From: Flavobacteriales bacterium
Lineage (GTDB): Bacteria > Bacteroidota > Bacteroidia > Flavobacteriales > JASBRU01
NCBI GenBank assembly: GCA_030149285.1
Contig: JASBRU010000002.1
Span: 248,001-312,000 of the forward strand
DNA: 64,000 bases
Direction: 5' to 3'
The notes under the pieces are model-generated. The model made no database searches, was not told the origin of the DNA, and saw only the letters and a list, made by a program, of their open reading frames with translations. Shown in pieces: positions 1-7,505 of this stretch. Position 1 is the first letter of the stretch. Every line of letters begins with the position of its first letter. Made by a program: the position numbers and the translations under genes.

Positions 1-180
1 GAGTTGGTAGAGAAAACCAAGCAAGCTGCTGCAGATGATATGCAGTTGAGTTTCTTTCAGTTAGACGATCCTATATTAGAACAATTGCGTGAAGAAATCC
101 ATGCAGTAGATATCAATACATTAACTCCTGTTGAGGCATTAATGAAGCTGAATGAAATAAAAAAGATGATTGGAGGCTAA
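1..180 (+). CDS. mutS: DNA mismatch repair protein MutS, C-terminal fragment
   Basis: The reading frame is open from base 1 and stops at TAA 178-180, leaving the last 59 residues; the rest lies outside the window. MutS binds mismatched DNA as a dimer and starts mismatch repair. The visible tail has the usual order: a QLSFF segment resembling the MutS beta-clamp contact motif, an acidic linker ([12 protein letters not shown]), and the terminal [16 protein letters not shown] helix found at the end of most MutS proteins. The catalytic domains cannot be checked here. No terminator is seen between this stop and the tRNA promoter about 15 bases downstream. Confidence 0.9.
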   Translation, partial: ELVEKTKQAAADDMQLSFFQLDDPILEQLREEIHAVDINTLTPVEALMKLNEIKKMIGG

Positions 181-196
181 ATTTTTGTTTGAGTTT

Positions 197-226
197 TTTG
201 CAGAAAGCAAAAATTAGTTACATTTG
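197..226 (+). promoter_or_regulatory. Promoter of the tRNA-Gly/tRNA-Leu unit
   Basis: TTTG at 197-200, an 18-base spacer and TACATTTG at 219-226 match the Bacteroidota sigma factor consensus (TTTG and TAnnTTTG about 19 bases apart). The predicted start of transcription lies a few bases before the tRNA-Gly 5' end at 239. It is one of the best promoter matches in the window. Confidence 0.8.
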
Positions 227-238
227 CACTCCTCAAAA

Positions 239-311
<73 letters not shown>

Positions 312-333
312 CTTTTTTTATTTATAAGTGTCT

Positions 334-417
334 GCTCGGGTGGTGGAATTGGTAGACACGTTGGACTTAAAATCCAATGGACATTAGTCCGTGCGGGTTC
401 AAGTCCCGCCCCGAGTA
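334..417 (+). tRNA. tRNA-Leu (anticodon TAA)
   Basis: This is a class II tRNA of about 84 bases with a long variable arm. The acceptor stem pairs GCTCGGG with CCCGAGT, ending in a G-U pair, with discriminator A. The D arm holds TGGTGGAATTGGTAGACACG. The anticodon stem is TTGGA/TCCAA with loop CTTAAAA, giving anticodon TAA. The T arm has GGTTCAAGTCC. CCA is not encoded. It is followed directly by an intrinsic terminator. Confidence 0.96.
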
Positions 418-419
418 CT

Positions 420-451
420 AAAAGCCGGTCATTTTATGACTGGCTTTTTTT
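420..451 (+). terminator. Intrinsic terminator after tRNA-Leu
   Basis: The stem AAAGCCGGTCAT / ATGACTGGCTTT with a short T-rich loop is followed by a T run. It ends the tRNA transcript. The T run reaches the stop codon of the convergent HEXXH gene (stop at 450-452), so it may serve both strands. Confidence 0.85.
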
Positions 452-1601
452 ATTCAGTATACAAAGTAGGGTCAAGTTTTAGCTCTTTTTGGAGTTCCAC
501 AGTTAAGTTTTCTTTGGTAAGTCCAACCTCATTTAGTTTGCTCCATAAGTTTGTTCCGGTATTTAAAAGTGCAAAGAGTTTGTCTTTTCCATAGAGCCTC
601 AACGTTCGTTCGCATATCAATGCACCTATTAGGTAGGGTATAGAAGTCTTATCATCTATATATAGTCTCTCATAGGGTTGTAGATGTTCTGCTAAGTTTA
701 TTTCTGTATTGTTGAGGTATTCTTTCATTTTTTGGCGATGCCAAGTGTATGGTTGTTTTCCACTGCCCCCAATGTAAGTGGCAATGCCTTCGTCTAGCAG
801 CTTGTGTATGTTCTTAAAAAGCTGTTGGGTATAGATATGTACAATTTCGTGTGTGTAATATTCAGAGTTATTACCGGAGTAAACAATGTTCCCAAAATCT
901 GCCATACCACCTGTTTTATCAAAAAACATATTGGGCAAATAGTCAAAGCCTTTTACTTCATATACTTGTTGTGGATTGAAACATGAGTAATAAGTAATGG
1001 CAATTGGTTCCGTTTCAAAAAACATACACATTTGTTGTATATCTTTTGCTTGCTGCTCAATTTCAGATTGGTTGGCCTCTTTACCTTTTGGTAGCTTGTA
1101 TAAAATACTTTCTTCGGTAAACTCAGTCCAGTCCTTTGTTTGATAGTCGGTGGCTCTTTTTAGTTTCCAACCGGTTTGGTTTTTTACAGCAACAATGTTG
1201 TAAATACACCTTATAAATCGCTCTTCAGTTTCCGGGCTTACACCTATAAAAGCTACTTTTAGCAATTTCTCATTTTCATTAATTGTAATCAACTCCATTA
1301 AGCTGGGCTTGAAATAATTTTGTCCATGTCTGCTTCTCTCAATCTGGTTAATGTCTAGGTATGGGTATGTATATCTATCAAAATCTGATTGTAGCCAGTA
1401 CTTATTTTCTGTTAAGGATTCGTTTTTTGTTTGAAGAAAGTTCTCAAGAACAAGTAGTATTTCTTGGTTTTCTTTTTTGGTTTTATCTACAGCTGGTGAA
1501 ATTGAAAGCTTAAAATCATCATTGGGTTTAGGTTGTGCTATAGAGGTTAAGGGTAGTAAAATAGTTAATAGATAAGTAGCTATTTTTATAGTCTTGGTCA
1601 T
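450..1601 (-). CDS. Secreted HEXXH (gluzincin-like) metallopeptidase-like protein
   Basis: This 383-residue protein has a signal peptide (about residues 1-22, ending SIAQ). Residues 251-255 are HEIVH with a Glu at 271 in KLLDEGIATY, which resembles the zinc site and third ligand of M1-like gluzincins. The Glu is 15 residues after the motif, which is slightly close. The N-terminal half (about 30-200) looks like an NTF2/SnoaL-like or DUF fold but I do not recognise it. It probably acts in the periplasm or outside the cell; no substrate can be inferred. It stands alone, convergent with the tRNA unit. Peptidase activity is inference from the motif. Confidence 0.6.
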   Translation of the reverse strand: MTKTIKIATYLLTILLPLTSIAQPKPNDDFKLSISPAVDKTKKENQEILLVLENFLQTKNESLTENKYWLQSDFDRYTYPYLDINQIERSRHGQNYFKPSLMELITINENEKLLKVAFIGVSPETEERFIRCIYNIVAVKNQTGWKLKRATDYQTKDWTEFTEESILYKLPKGKEANQSEIEQQAKDIQQMCMFFETEPIAITYYSCFNPQQVYEVKGFDYLPNMFFDKTGGMADFGNIVYSGNNSEYYTHEIVHIYTQQLFKNIHKLLDEGIATYIGGSGKQPYTWHRQKMKEYLNNTEINLAEHLQPYERLYIDDKTSIPYLIGALICERTLRLYGKDKLFALLNTGTNLWSKLNEVGLTKENLTVELQKELKLDPTLYTE

Positions 1602-1718
1602 GTAAATAGATTTTGTTTATGGTTATTTTCGGTACCACCAAAGTAATAAAACTTCTTATTTTTCTGATTTACTGGTAAAGTTAAAACGCCCACAAGCAAA
1701 ATCAGGTATTTCAGCCTA

Positions 1719-1755
1719 TTGTGTTTCACTAATTTAAATAACTACCTTAGTAGTT
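1719..1755 (+). promoter_or_regulatory. Probable promoter with inverted repeat upstream of the 117-aa gene
   Basis: TTG at 1719-1721, a 21-base spacer and TACCTTAG at 1743-1750 fit the Bacteroidota promoter with one mismatch in the -7 box. A perfect inverted repeat AACTAC-CTTA-GTAGTT (1740-1755) overlaps the -7 box and could be an operator. The rest of the 1602-1785 gap shows nothing else clear. Confidence 0.4.
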
Positions 1756-1785
1756 TACAGGCTTAGTAATTAAAAAACCACCATC

Positions 1786-2139
1786 ATGAGTGTAATTAAC
1801 GTCCCAATTCCGGATTTAGTTGTGAATGCTACCGGAGCTATCAACTTAGAAGTTAAAATAGGTAATGCCCAGCCCGGCTCTCATACTTGGGCGGGAGGAA
1901 CACCACCATTGGTTTATCCACCGCCGGAAGGTACAGTATGGCAAACCACATTTAATGCTGCTAGTGGGAGCTTTATTAAGTTTAAATCGTCTACCAGAAA
2001 TCAAAACCCTGATACCAATTGGGTTTCTATTGTTATAAAAGTAAATGGGGTAGAAGTTGCAGATGAGCGTTTACAAAAAGAAGTAGCTCAAGATGATATT
2101 GTAAAGTTTACTACTACATTAAAATTCTCTGCATCATGA
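1786..2139 (+). CDS. Unrecognised 117-aa protein, paired with outer-membrane protein
   Basis: I do not recognise a family. The protein has no signal peptide and no membrane segment. It is rich in Val, Thr, Ser, Pro and Gly, with alternating hydrophobic strands and a Pro-rich turn (PPLVYPPPEG), which suggests a small all-beta domain. The last third (VSIVIKVNGVEVADERLQKE and DIVKFTTTLKF) also reads as beta strands. Its stop overlaps the start of the next gene (ATGA), so the two are very likely co-translated. The lack of an export signal next to an exported barrel partner is unusual. It could be a cytoplasmic protein, or one that leaves the cell by a signal-less route. Confidence 0.7.
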   Translation: MSVINVPIPDLVVNATGAINLEVKIGNAQPGSHTWAGGTPPLVYPPPEGTVWQTTFNAASGSFIKFKSSTRNQNPDTNWVSIVIKVNGVEVADERLQKEVAQDDIVKFTTTLKFSAS

Positions 2140-3320
2140 AAAAGCACTACTTATTTACGGTTATTATAGCTCTTTGCACAATTTCATTATCAGCGCAAGA
2201 GAAGAATATAGAATTAAGCATTCCGGCTTATCCTGCAAAGTCTATTCTCGGAAATCCAAGTATGGAAATTCCTACAGTGGGTAACTACAGTGCTTTGGTT
2301 TCTTCATTGACCAATAGTATTTCATCTTCAGGTAACTCAATTCCTGCTAATTTAGGTTTAGAGTTTGTGCCACATTATATGAGCAGTAATGATGCTTCTA
2401 TTGAAGATTTGGGTAAAACAGATATTTTTAGAGATTTAAGAATTTCTGTAGCAACTACCGAAGTACAAGATTTTACGGCAAACTCTACTTTTAGTAGATT
2501 AGGTATTGGTTTTAGAACCGTTTTAGCTCCCGGTAAGTTAGATGTAGATAAAGTAAGATCTGCAAATGCATCGCTTAGTTTTGATGATAGATTAGAGATT
2601 TATGCTGACTATATAGAGGGTGGAAATGAATATAATGAAGGTTTTTTACTTTCATCAAAACAATTTAGTTTTTCTGATGATCAAAAATTGGTAATTATTA
2701 ATGCAATAAATGATTTAGAAGAGAAAACCTCTACCACAATAGTTGCTAAATTAAGGCAAATGGCTGGGGAAGTATTGCAACTGAATATTGAGAATAAGAA
2801 CCCTTATAATTTTTACGATTTAAATCAAAGACACGGATTGGTTGTTCAGCTTTCTGCTGCAGTTGCAGTAGACTTTCCAGAAGGCGATGCAAGTTTTCAG
2901 CAAATTAATCGTTGGGGGTTGTGGACTGATTTTAACTATAACTTAGGTAAAGAAAGTAAGTACAATCCACAGTTATCAGCATTGCTAAGGGTTTCAAATT
3001 ATTCATACGACCCTGATGTATTGATACAAGACAATGGCTTTATAGATTTCGGACTGAATTTTAGTACAGCTGTTATTCCGGAGCGTTTGTATATAGCTGG
3101 GGAAGCTATTTTTAGAGGTAAAGTAGTAACAGAAGAAGGGGCAGTAACCCTTAAGTATGGAGAGAATGAATCTGAAACAAAATTTGATTTTACGGTCAGT
3201 ACCCATGTAAGTGATCAAGTGCTTTTTCAGGTATCTTTTGATCAATATTTAGGTACATGGTCTTCAGGGAGTGTGGATCCTAGTCAATTGCTATTAGGGA
3301 TAGTATATGCATTAAAATAA
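2136..3320 (+). CDS. Predicted outer-membrane beta-barrel protein
   Basis: This 394-residue protein begins with a clear signal peptide (about 1-20, MKKHYLFTVIIALCTISLSAQ). The body is rich in alternating hydrophobic/polar strands with aromatic ends, and it finishes in a beta strand (LLLGIVYALK), as outer-membrane barrels do. Several strands resemble porin-like barrels (GLWTDFNYNLG, FIDFGLNFSTAVIPERLYIAGEAIF). A mid region around residues 170-215 looks helical. I know no specific family. The start overlaps the stop of the upstream 117-aa gene by 4 bases, and the pair is followed by its own terminator. Confidence 0.65.
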   Translation: MKKHYLFTVIIALCTISLSAQEKNIELSIPAYPAKSILGNPSMEIPTVGNYSALVSSLTNSISSSGNSIPANLGLEFVPHYMSSNDASIEDLGKTDIFRDLRISVATTEVQDFTANSTFSRLGIGFRTVLAPGKLDVDKVRSANASLSFDDRLEIYADYIEGGNEYNEGFLLSSKQFSFSDDQKLVIINAINDLEEKTSTTIVAKLRQMAGEVLQLNIENKNPYNFYDLNQRHGLVVQLSAAVAVDFPEGDASFQQINRWGLWTDFNYNLGKESKYNPQLSALLRVSNYSYDPDVLIQDNGFIDFGLNFSTAVIPERLYIAGEAIFRGKVVTEEGAVTLKYGENESETKFDFTVSTHVSDQVLFQVSFDQYLGTWSSGSVDPSQLLLGIVYALK

Positions 3321-3387
3321 ATACATGCTGTTTTGAGTTAATATACATGTACACGCTCGTATATATAATACGTGCCGACCATTTAAG

Positions 3388-3411
3388 GCCAGTCCGAAAG
3401 GACTGGCTTTT
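3388..3411 (+). terminator. Intrinsic terminator of the 117-aa/outer-membrane protein pair
   Basis: A perfect 8-bp stem GCCAGTCC / GGACTGGC with loop GAAA (a stable tetraloop) is followed by TTTT. It closes the two-gene unit and separates it from the ArsR promoter. Confidence 0.85.
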
Positions 3412-3423
3412 GTATTAATTTTA

Positions 3424-3455
3424 TTTGTGTAACCGAATGATTACATTTATATTTG
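3424..3455 (+). promoter_or_regulatory. Promoter of the ArsR-AHSA1 operon
   Basis: TTTG at 3424-3427, a 20-base spacer and TATATTTG at 3448-3455 match the Bacteroidota consensus closely. Transcription should start near 3460, which places the ATG at 3479 and not the earlier TTG at 3425 as the start of the regulator. Confidence 0.75.
3428..3445 (+). promoter_or_regulatory. Operator-like palindrome 1 (between -33 and -7)
   Basis: TGTAACCGAATGATTACA is an imperfect dyad with TGTAA/TTACA arms, lying exactly between the -33 and -7 boxes. A second copy of the same design starts 26 bases downstream. Binding by the ArsR protein encoded just downstream is inferred from position and from the family's known autoregulation. 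Confidence 0.6.
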
Positions 3456-3471
3456 TAACTAAACGGTTACT
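3454..3471 (+). promoter_or_regulatory. Operator-like palindrome 2 (over the transcription start)
   Basis: TGTAACTAAACGGTTACT has GTAAC/GTTAC arms around a 6-base centre. It overlaps the end of the -7 box and the expected transcription start. Together with copy 1 it would let a dimeric repressor block RNA polymerase. Confidence 0.6.
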
Positions 3472-3478
3472 TTTTGAT

Positions 3479-3799
3479 ATGAGAAGAGATGTATTTCAAG
3501 CAATAGCTGACCCTGTACGCAGGGATATAATAGGTTTATTGAGTAATGAACCATTGACAGTAAACATGGTTGCAGAAAATTTTGAGATTAGTAGACCTGC
3601 AATTTCAAAACACCTAAAGATTTTAAAGGAGTGTGATATTATTGATATAGATAAGCAGGGGAGAGAAATATATTGCATCATAAAGCCAGAAAAGCTAGTA
3701 CCGGTTTTCTTTTGGATAGAACAATATAGAAAGCTGTGGGAAGAGAAAATAGATTCTTTTGAACACTATTTAAATGAATTACAATCTAAAAATAAATAA
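3479..3799 (+). CDS. ArsR-family winged-helix transcriptional regulator
   Basis: The 106-residue protein has the ArsR/SmtB winged-helix core: ADPVRRDIIGLL (helix 1-2), SRPAISKHLKILKECDII (recognition helix) and a wing around DIDKQGREIYCIIKPE. No metal-binding Cys cluster such as ELCVCDL is present, so metal sensing is unlikely. It belongs to the SdpR/YczG-like type that is commonly paired with AHSA1 genes. The ATG at 3479 is chosen because the promoter and two operator-like palindromes lie directly upstream; the longer TTG reading would start inside the promoter. The AHSA1 gene follows with one base between, so it is probably co-repressed. Confidence 0.88.
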   Translation: MRRDVFQAIADPVRRDIIGLLSNEPLTVNMVAENFEISRPAISKHLKILKECDIIDIDKQGREIYCIIKPEKLVPVFFWIEQYRKLWEEKIDSFEHYLNELQSKNK

Positions 3800-3800
3800 A

Positions 3801-4247
3801 ATGGATGACTTGCAAAAAAGAACAGTAACGATTAAGAGAACATTTAATGCGCCAATCAAACTAGTTTGGGAGGCATGGACAACACCAGAACACATAGCTA
3901 AATGGTGGTCGCCAAACGGTATGGAAATGACAGTTGTAGAGCATGAGTTTAAAGTAGGAGGAAAGTGGAAGTACTCAATGCCAATGCCCGATGGAAGTGA
4001 ATTTGTTACAGATGGAGTTTACACTGAGATAGTAGAGATGAAAAAGATAAGCTCTATAGCTAACTTCAGACCTATGACGATGGATGTAGAAATACAAGCT
4101 CTATTTGAAGAGAATGGAGATAAAACCAATTTTATATTTCATATAATTCATCAATCGGAAGAGTATCGTATACAACAAGAGAATATGGGTATACTTAATG
4201 GCTGGGGGGCTGTATTTAATAGACTGGATGAATTTTTAAGTGAATAA
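3801..4247 (+). CDS. AHSA1/SRPBCC-family protein
   Basis: The protein has 148 residues and a START-like SRPBCC fold. It shows the family signature TIKRTFNAPIKLVWEAWTTP, then AKWWSPNGM, a GGKWKYSMPMPDG hairpin and the C-terminal GILNGWGAVFNRLDEFL helix. The fold makes a deep hydrophobic pocket for a small ligand, but the ligand of this subfamily is not known. The family is named after the Hsp90 activator Aha1, but bacterial members of this size need not act on Hsp90. The start at 3801 lies one base after the ArsR stop, and a terminator follows. The pairing suggests the ArsR protein controls this gene. Confidence 0.88.
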   Translation: MDDLQKRTVTIKRTFNAPIKLVWEAWTTPEHIAKWWSPNGMEMTVVEHEFKVGGKWKYSMPMPDGSEFVTDGVYTEIVEMKKISSIANFRPMTMDVEIQALFEENGDKTNFIFHIIHQSEEYRIQQENMGILNGWGAVFNRLDEFLSE

Positions 4248-4270
4248 TATATTAAAATATATTTGTTTTG

Positions 4271-4297
4271 AGCCAGCCCTTTTAGGCTGGCTTTTTT
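4271..4297 (+). terminator. Intrinsic terminator of the ArsR-AHSA1 operon
   Basis: The 7-bp GC-rich stem GCCAGCC / GGCTGGC with a 6-base loop is followed by TTTTTT. It lies about 25 bases after the AHSA1 stop. Confidence 0.85.
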
Positions 4298-4383
4298 GAT
4301 ATAAGCTGTTTCCGAAAGATGCGGACTATATAAAAGCTAATTGATTAAATTAGTAAACTCGTTGATTAATCAAATCAATTATT

Positions 4384-5742
4384 ATGAAGAGTGTTATACT
4401 CATACTTTTTTTGTTTAGCTGTATACCAAGTTCTGCTCAGAATCTTAAAAAAGAGGCAGCATTAGAAGACTTGAATTTTTTGGTAAATAAAGTTGAAGAG
4501 TATAATCCTGCATTGCAAAATTATCAGCCAGAGTTTAAAAGTCTTGCATTAGATGTAATTGCTGGAGTAACTACTGATACAGTTTTAATATTCGACTACT
4601 TTACAAGAGTTAGTAAAATTTGTGCCTTGGCAAATGAGGGGCACTTTACTTTAGGAGATTGGGATGATATTGCTCATAAAGGAATAATGGACAATAGTGT
4701 ATCTTATTTACCGGTTTCTGTTAAACTGATTTCAGGAAGGTTATATGTTTTAGAAGATTACTCAAATGAACAACATCTTAGTAAGGGAGATGAAATAGTC
4801 TCTATTAATGGGCTGAAAACTGAAGTTGTTTTAAATGAACTATTAGAGTGTATTCCATCTGATGGTAACATAAAGACCTATGCCTATAGAAAAATTGAAG
4901 ATGGATTTAGTTGGTTTTATCTGTTTTATATTCAGCAGACAGATGAATTTGATATTGAATATTTAGATTCTGAGAATAGAAAAGCTAAAGTGAGGCTAAA
5001 AGCTTTAATAAGGTCAGATCAGGTTGATAATTACAAAAAATATTGTGCCGATAATATTCAGAAACCTTCAAAAAAAGAGACTGGCTTTTATGATTTAAAT
5101 TATTCTAATAAGTATGCTATACTTACGCTTCCTTCATTTGACTATAGAAGGGTAAATAAATACGATGTAAAATCTAAAAAACTCTACAAAGCAATTTTTA
5201 GGGAATTACAAGAAAAAAACATAGAACACTTAATCATTGATTTAAGGGATAATACCGGTGGGCGCAATGAGTTTGCTGATGATATGATTCCATTTATCAT
5301 GAAACCACTTAATGATGATGATTTTTTGAAAAAAACAGTTTCTTGGAAAGGAAAAGAAAAGACTTACAAGTTGCCAAAACCATCTAAACTAGCATTTAAA
5401 GGGGAGATATATGTCTTGGTTAATGGTAAAACATATTCGGCAGGCAGTTCTCTAGCTCGTTTTTTAAAAGAATATGGAAATGCAACTATTATAGGAACAG
5501 AAACAGGAACACGATATGAAGGATTTGCTGCTGGCTCTTTAGAAGATGTTATCCTGCCCAATTCTCAAATACGTATAGGAATTCCTAGATACCATATTAT
5601 TTACCCGAAATCTGATAAGCAAACGACAGTTAATCATGGACTATTACCAGACTATGAAATTAATTGTTCATTTGATGAGTATTCTACAGGAAGGGATTTA
5701 CATCTTGAAAAAGCCATTTCTATTATAGAGAAAATAAAATAA
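4384..5742 (+). CDS. Secreted S41-family (C-terminal processing type) peptidase
   Basis: This 452-residue protein has a signal peptide (about 1-18, SCIPSSAQ). A PDZ-like segment (KGDEIVSINGLKTEVV) precedes the S41 core. HLIIDLRDNTGGRNE is the typical substrate-groove strand, TYSAGSS (350-356) carries the expected nucleophilic Ser, and TIIGTETGTRYEG and HGLLPDYEI complete the fold. The family cleaves C-terminal ends of proteins in the periplasm. No partner gene is seen. It is a single gene with an inverted repeat (TTGATTAATCAA) shortly upstream. Its stop touches the stop of the convergent MATE gene (TAATTA). Confidence 0.85.
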   Translation: MKSVILILFLFSCIPSSAQNLKKEAALEDLNFLVNKVEEYNPALQNYQPEFKSLALDVIAGVTTDTVLIFDYFTRVSKICALANEGHFTLGDWDDIAHKGIMDNSVSYLPVSVKLISGRLYVLEDYSNEQHLSKGDEIVSINGLKTEVVLNELLECIPSDGNIKTYAYRKIEDGFSWFYLFYIQQTDEFDIEYLDSENRKAKVRLKALIRSDQVDNYKKYCADNIQKPSKKETGFYDLNYSNKYAILTLPSFDYRRVNKYDVKSKKLYKAIFRELQEKNIEHLIIDLRDNTGGRNEFADDMIPFIMKPLNDDDFLKKTVSWKGKEKTYKLPKPSKLAFKGEIYVLVNGKTYSAGSSLARFLKEYGNATIIGTETGTRYEGFAAGSLEDVILPNSQIRIGIPRYHIIYPKSDKQTTVNHGLLPDYEINCSFDEYSTGRDLHLEKAISIIEKIK

Positions 5743-7128
5743 TTACTTTTCGTCAGAGTAAGTTTCATGCTCTAAAGCAGTTGGTTTCAGCTTATTCATT
5801 GTAGAACGAATCCAGATGTAGCCAACAGTAGCAGCAATTAGGTTGCCCAGTATAATAGAAGTCCAAATAGATTGAATAGACATATTAAATACTGTGGTAA
5901 GTATATAACTAAGCGGTAAAGTAATTACGCCAACTCTTAGTAAAAATATCCAAAAGCCCGGCCATGATTTATTGATAGATTGGAAGGCATTCGCCTCTAC
6001 CATTAAAGCGGCTAAAAACCCATAGCTCAAGGCAACTGTCCACATATATGAATATGCATATTTTCTTACAAGAGGATCATCCGTAAATACTTCTATTATT
6101 TGCTCGGCAAATATGGCTGAGAGTACTCCTAACCCTGCTGAACCTAAAAATGCAAACCCAAGTGCTTTGTTAAACGCCAGTTTAGATCGCTCCATATTTC
6201 CGGCACCAATGTTTTGCCCCATCATAGCCATGGCTCCAAAGCCAAATCCTGCAGCTGGTAAATACGCAAAAAACTCAATACGTAAGCCTAAGCTAAAGGC
6301 TATTGCCCCAGGTTCTGAAAAGCTTAATGAAGTGATGTAGGTAAGTATAGCTAATCCTATTGGGAATATAACTTGTGTTAATGCTGCCGGAAAACCAATG
6401 TTCAGTACCTTTTTTACAGATTCCCACTTAACAGTAAGGTTGTAAAAATGAAAGCGAATATCACGTTTAGGGTTTGATAATGAAATTAAAGCCACAACAA
6501 TAAACACTGTCTGCGAGATAAGTGTAGCATAGGCTGCTCCCTCTATACCCATAGCCGGTACGCCAAACTTACCAAAGATGAATATAGGGTCTAATACCAC
6601 ATTTATAGCTGTAGAAAGTGCAAAAAGTTTGGTGAGAGTTGTGGTGTCACCTTGTGCATTAAAGGCAAACATTACAGCCATCATCACAAACAATAAAACC
6701 GAACCACCACTTACAATGGTAAAGTATTCTTTCGCAGGCTCAAAAATAAGCCCACTAGCACCTGAAAAGGTTAAAAACTGAGTGCGAAAGGTGAGTGCTA
6801 TAAATGTAAATAGTGCCGCCATTATTGCACTTAATACAAAGGATTGTCCTAGAATGCGCTCGGCCTCTTTTTTGTTTTTAGCACCAATATTCATTGCCAT
6901 AATTACCCCAGAGCCTACAGTTATACCAAAACCCAAAGAAATCATAATGATAAGGGTTATTTGCGATATGCTTACAGCAGCTATAGCCTCTGCAGAAACT
7001 TTACTTACCCAGTAGGTATCTACCAAGTTGTATAATGTGTAAAAGAAAAATGACAACATCATGGGCCATGATAATGCCCATAATTGTTTACTAATGTTTC
7101 CTTTTGTTAAATCTTGATTGCTTTCCAT
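5743..7128 (-). CDS. MATE-family multidrug/Na+ antiporter
   Basis: The 461-residue inner-membrane protein has about 12 hydrophobic helices in two related halves. MATE signatures are visible near the start (LSWPMMLSFFFYTLYNLVDTYWVS) and in the second half (GFPAALTQVIFPIGLAILTY). Such proteins export cationic drugs or metabolites against Na+ or H+; the substrate here is unknown. The start at 7128 (MESNQDLTKG) is chosen because the 25 residues read in frame upstream are not MATE-like. It is monocistronic and convergent with the S41 gene at zero distance. Confidence 0.9.
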   Translation of the reverse strand: MESNQDLTKGNISKQLWALSWPMMLSFFFYTLYNLVDTYWVSKVSAEAIAAVSISQITLIIMISLGFGITVGSGVIMAMNIGAKNKKEAERILGQSFVLSAIMAALFTFIALTFRTQFLTFSGASGLIFEPAKEYFTIVSGGSVLLFVMMAVMFAFNAQGDTTTLTKLFALSTAINVVLDPIFIFGKFGVPAMGIEGAAYATLISQTVFIVVALISLSNPKRDIRFHFYNLTVKWESVKKVLNIGFPAALTQVIFPIGLAILTYITSLSFSEPGAIAFSLGLRIEFFAYLPAAGFGFGAMAMMGQNIGAGNMERSKLAFNKALGFAFLGSAGLGVLSAIFAEQIIEVFTDDPLVRKYAYSYMWTVALSYGFLAALMVEANAFQSINKSWPGFWIFLLRVGVITLPLSYILTTVFNMSIQSIWTSIILGNLIAATVGYIWIRSTMNKLKPTALEHETYSDEK

Positions 7129-7399
7129 GCTGTGGGCTTCTATTACTGAAAATTGCGGGGCTAAAAATAGAATATTCGAATTAATACACAAACCAATACA
7201 CAAAGTATCTAATAAAGAAGAAAACCTAAATAAATCTTAAAAATTATTAAAAAGCTCTTTTTAATAAAAAAACATGTGCTTTTATACCTCTTTCATTATC
7301 AGGAGAAAAGAATGATTAAGGATGTTAAATTCTTGTTAAATACGCATTATACATGAGTTTCGGTTCATTTAGACCAAACTATAATAAGTATTTTTGCGT
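7129..7399. other. Gene-free AT-rich stretch upstream of MATE
   Basis: Apart from a possible -7 box TATTTTTG at 7389-7396 (plus strand), no gene, repeat or clear structure was found here. The MATE promoter must lie in 7129-7260, but no good TAnnTTTG match is present; the closest is TATTTTTA on the minus strand near 7170. Confidence 0.4.
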
Positions 7400-7505
7400 T
7401 ATAAAAGTGGTATAGCAATTATACCCATCGTTCTTTTCTTGTTAAGAATTTTCTTAACGTTTTAGTTTCAACCGAAAAGCCATACTTCTAAGTATGGCTT
7501 TTTAT
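7400..7505 (+). ncRNA. Candidate small RNA: three hairpins ending in a terminator
   Basis: After a TAnnTTTG match (7389-7396) come three stem-loops in a row: GGTATA/TATACC with loop GCAAT (7409-7425), GTTAAGAA/TTCTTAAC (7441-7458), and AAAAGCCATACTT/AAGTATGGCTTTTT (7475-7505), which is a good intrinsic terminator. No plus-strand gene lies upstream, since MATE is divergent, so the terminator has no coding client on this strand. It may instead end waaA on the minus strand. No good -33 box is seen. Confidence 0.4.
7475..7505. terminator. Bidirectional intrinsic terminator beside waaA
   Basis: The stem GCCATACTT / AAGTATGGC is flanked by AAAA on the left and TTTTTA on the right, so it can act on both strands. 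On the minus strand it lies just past the waaA stop (7502-7504). On the plus strand it would end the candidate small RNA. Confidence 0.75.

Noticed and set aside
3425-3478. Longer TTG-started form of the ArsR protein
   Set aside because: It would start inside the promoter and cover both operator palindromes; the ATG at 3479 matches the family start.
7129-7203. 25-residue upstream extension of the MATE protein
   Set aside because: Not MATE-like and begins in AT-rich intergenic DNA; ATG 7128 fits the family.
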